The notes beneath the pieces are model-generated. The model was not told the DNA's origin, searched no databases, and saw nothing but the letters and a program-made list of their open reading frames with translations. A stretch of DNA of 64,000 nt from Limnohabitans planktonicus II-D5 (GTDB lineage Bacteria; Pseudomonadota; Gammaproteobacteria; Burkholderiales; Burkholderiaceae_C), in contig NZ_LFYT02000011.1 in assembly GCF_001270065.2 (NCBI RefSeq), forward strand, positions 51,129-115,128. Direction: 5' to 3'. Shown piece after piece: positions 61,697-64,000 of this stretch. The translations under genes were made by a program, and so were the position numbers. Position 1 is the stretch's first letter; every line of letters begins with the position of its first letter.

Positions 61697-63331
61697 TCAG
61701 CCTTTGGTTTGACGCAAGGTACGGCTGAGCAACATCACGGGGATCAGCCCCACCAGCACCAGGGCCAGCGAGGGTAAGGCGGCTTCGCCCAAGCGCTCGT
61801 CGCGAGCCAGCTGGTAGGCCACCACGGCCAGGGTGTCGCTGTTGAAGGGGCGCAGCACCATGGTGGCGGGCAGCTCTTTCATCACGTCCACAAACACCAG
61901 CAGCATGGCCGCCAGCGTGGTGCGCTTGAGCAGCGGTGCATGCACCCGGCGCATCAAGCCCCAGCCGGTCACGCCCAGCATGCGGGCCGAGTCGTCCAGA
62001 CTGGCCGGAATGCGCGCATAGCCGCTTTGCACCGACTGCAAGGCCACTGCGCAAAAGCGCACCAGATAGGCCCAGATCAGGCCCAATGCGGTGGCCGTGA
62101 TCCAAGCACCTGCCGAAGACGCAGGCCAAGTCTGTTGAATCCACCCCACGGGCAAGAGCAAGCCCACCACCACCACAGCACCGGGAATGGCGTAGCCCAA
62201 GCCCACCAGCTGAATGGCCCCTTGGCTGAGGCGGTCGCCCCGGGTGCGCACACTGAATGCCAGTGCCAGCGCCACGCCCACGGCCAGCACCGCAGTGACC
62301 ACGCCCAGGCGCAAGCTGGTCCAGGCCCACTGGCCAAAACGCTCCCAAGGCATCTCGGTCGTCTCGCCCAGAAAAGCCCGCAGCATGATGAGCACCGGCA
62401 GCACAAAGCCCAGCAGCACAGGCAAGCTGCACAACGTCCAAGCCAGCATGCGGCGCATGCCCTTCAGCTGCACCGGCTGCGCCTCGGTCGAGCCTTGGCG
62501 GGAGCCGCGCCCTTGGTTGAAGCGCATGCGCTTTTGGGCGCGTTGTTCGAGCTGCAGCAAGACCACCACCACCGCCAAGAGCACCGTGGCCAATTGCGCA
62601 GCCGCGATGCGGTTGTCCATGGACAGCCAGGCCTTGTAGATGCCTGCCGTGAAGGTCTGGATGCCAAAGTAGCTGGACACGCCAAAGTCGGCCAGCGTTT
62701 CCATGAGCGCCAGCGCCACGCCTGCCGCCACAGCAGGCCGCGCCAGGGGCAAGGCAATTTCGCGGATGCGGCGCGACAAAGGGGCACCCAGCAAGCGGGC
62801 CGCTTCCATCAAACCCGAAGCCCGCTCGACCAAGGCGGTGCGGGCGAGCAGATAAACGTAGGGATAAAGCGAGAGCGTGAACACCAGCGCCGCGCCCCAG
62901 ACGCTGCGCACATCGGGCCACAAACGCCCCTGCAAACCCAGCGCCTCGCGCAATGCCACCTGCAGCGGCCCGCTGAACTGCAAAAAGTCGGTGTAGGCAT
63001 AGGCCACCACATAGGCCGGCATGGCCAGCGGCAAAAGCAGCAGCCATTCAAAAACGCCGCGCCCAGGGAAATCAAACAGCGTGACCAAGGCCGCCGTGGC
63101 CAAACCCAGCACCGTCACGCCCACCGCCACCATCAGGCACAGGCCCAGCGTGGTCAGCGCGTAATCGGGCAGCACGGTGGCGGCCATCTCGCGCAAGATG
63201 CTGGCACTCTCGCCACTCCACTGCAGCCACGAGCCGAGCACGGCCAAGACCGGCAAGGCCAAAGCCAACGCCAGCAAGGCAAAGAGCAGTGAAGGGAGGC
63301 CCGATAAACGGCGGGCCAAGGTGGTCAACAT
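61697..63331 (-). CDS. ABC transporter permease, iron(III)/thiamine (FbpB/ThiP) type
   Basis: A 544-residue permease with 12 helices made of two homologous halves, each with a cytoplasmic EAA-like loop (EAARLLGAPLSRRIREIALP and DSARMLGVTGWGLMRRVHAP). The two-in-one layout is that of FbpB/SfuB iron permeases. Its binding protein and ATPase are not in the window: 3' to it there is no ATPase gene, and 5' the repeat array fills the rest. Confidence 0.88.
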   Translation of the reverse strand: MLTTLARRLSGLPSLLFALLALALALPVLAVLGSWLQWSGESASILREMAATVLPDYALTTLGLCLMVAVGVTVLGLATAALVTLFDFPGRGVFEWLLLLPLAMPAYVVAYAYTDFLQFSGPLQVALREALGLQGRLWPDVRSVWGAALVFTLSLYPYVYLLARTALVERASGLMEAARLLGAPLSRRIREIALPLARPAVAAGVALALMETLADFGVSSYFGIQTFTAGIYKAWLSMDNRIAAAQLATVLLAVVVVLLQLEQRAQKRMRFNQGRGSRQGSTEAQPVQLKGMRRMLAWTLCSLPVLLGFVLPVLIMLRAFLGETTEMPWERFGQWAWTSLRLGVVTAVLAVGVALALAFSVRTRGDRLSQGAIQLVGLGYAIPGAVVVVGLLLPVGWIQQTWPASSAGAWITATALGLIWAYLVRFCAVALQSVQSGYARIPASLDDSARMLGVTGWGLMRRVHAPLLKRTTLAAMLLVFVDVMKELPATMVLRPFNSDTLAVVAYQLARDERLGEAALPSLALVLVGLIPVMLLSRTLRQTKG

Positions 63332-63407
63332 ATCGGCACTATTGTAGAAGGCGCACCACTTGCCATTTTTGGACTTTTAAACTCCAACTCGCTGTGTCAT
63401 TCAAGGC

Positions 63408-64000
63408 CTATTGATCCGGGACGCTGAAGTTTGAAACGTGCTGAACACGTCATCTCGTAGGTCGGTACTCGCAGAGTCCGACATGACTGGTTTTGGCACA
63501 GGCCCCTGTCGGGGTCTTCGACCGCCGACCTACAACATCTACCGCCATCTCGTAGGTCGGTACTCGCAGAGTCCGACGCTATGGGTTTCGGCCCAGGCCC
63601 CTGTCGGAGTCTTCGACCGCCGACATACAAATCACCGCCATCCCGTAGGTCGGTACTCGCAGAGTCCGACGTTATGGGTTTTGGCACAGGCCCCTGTCGG
63701 GGTCTTCGACCGCCGACCTACAAATCACCGCCATCTCGCAGGTCCGTACTCGCTGAGCCCGACGTTATGGGTTTCGGCACAGGCCCCTGTCGGAGTCTTC
63801 GACCGCCGACCTACAAATCACCGCCATCTCGCAGGTCGGTACTCGCAGAGTCCGACGTTATGGGTTTCGGCCCAGGCCCCTGTCGGGGTCTTCGACCGCC
63901 GACCTACAAATCACCGCCATCTCGTAGGTCGGCACTCGCAGAGTCCGACATGATGGGTTTTGGCACAGGCCCTTGTCGGGGCCTTCGACCGCCGACCTGC
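63408..64000 (+). repeat. Cruciform repeat array F (at least 6 units, continues past window)
   Basis: Left terminal repeat CTATTGATCCGGGACGCTGA starts 77 bp upstream of the permease gene. Six units follow at a spacing of about 93 bp, starting near 63457, 63552, 63645, 63738, 63830 and 63924. Spacers are nearly identical (AAATCACCGCCATCTCG-like). The last unit runs off the window, so the right end is unseen. It has the same orientation as array A. Confidence 0.92.

Noticed and set aside
61542..63047. 501-codon minus-strand frame overlapping the iron permease
   Set aside because: It is out of frame with the permease, which has convincing transmembrane and EAA-loop patterns. Only the last 44 codons, beyond the permease stop, are kept as a possible gene.
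63408..64000. CRISPR array
   Set aside because: Regular spacing is present, but the repeated unit is about 80-93 bp, palindromic over its full length, and the intervals between units are themselves nearly identical. There are no unique spacers and no cas genes.

Overview
The window is GC-rich, densely coded DNA typical of a freshwater or soil betaproteobacterium of the order Burkholderiales, most likely family Comamonadaceae (inference from the gene set: TamAB, a MoxR/VWA unit, a liv-type ABC operon carrying an acyl-CoA ligase, sox genes, and DUF1841, DUF3422 and DUF2062 genes). It looks chromosomal. No complete insertion sequence, prophage or CRISPR array is visible.

Layout. 0-3.7 kb: end of an acyl-CoA dehydrogenase, a zinc-ribbon protein, an NhaR-type LysR regulator and a TerC-family membrane protein. 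4.7-11.4 kb: a compact minus-strand operon livH-livM-livG-livF-acyl-CoA ligase-livK, probably uptake plus CoA activation of a carboxylate. 12.7-14.5 kb: a 3-oxoadipyl-CoA thiolase diverging from a DUF1841 gene, with a perfect TetR-type palindrome between them. 14.6-25.0 kb: a cytochrome c4, then a tight plus-strand unit of MoxR ATPase, small membrane protein, GNAT, antitoxin/toxin pair, DinB, VWA protein, tamA and tamB. 25.0-27.2 kb: a hybrid histidine kinase and tRNA-Arg(CCU).

27.3-45 kb is a sulfur-oxidation region on the minus strand: soxR-C-D-Y-Z-A-X-B-H, preceded by two small cytochromes c, a rhodanese and an RND/TolC efflux system with its own divergent ArsR regulator, then OsmC and a decayed rhodanese. 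Because soxCD is present, thiosulfate should be oxidised fully to sulfate in the periplasm. 45-49.5 kb: ZIP metal transporter, Dps, COQ7, a methyltransferase and DUF3422. 49.6-54.2 kb is a second sulfur block: thioredoxin-like protein, YeeE/YedE transporter, flavocytochrome c sulfide dehydrogenase (fccB, fccA), DsrE-like protein and a cysteine-bearing ArsR repressor, with a remnant of an FNR-type gene beside it. 54.4-64 kb: tRNA-Lys, a CoA transferase/hydrolase, a small basic protein, a four-gene archaic chaperone-usher pilus cluster and an iron-type ABC permease.

The most unusual feature is a dispersed repeat family in six gaps between genes (near 4.2, 12.2, 35.9, 47.3, 56.3 and 63.4 kb; at least 13 canonical units). 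Each unit of about 80 bp can fold into a two-hairpin cruciform. Units stand alone or in tandem with a spacing of about 93-102 bp, and five of the six arrays are bounded by about 28-bp terminal inverted repeats. No transposase or RAYT gene is present in the window, so whatever moves or copies these elements must lie elsewhere.
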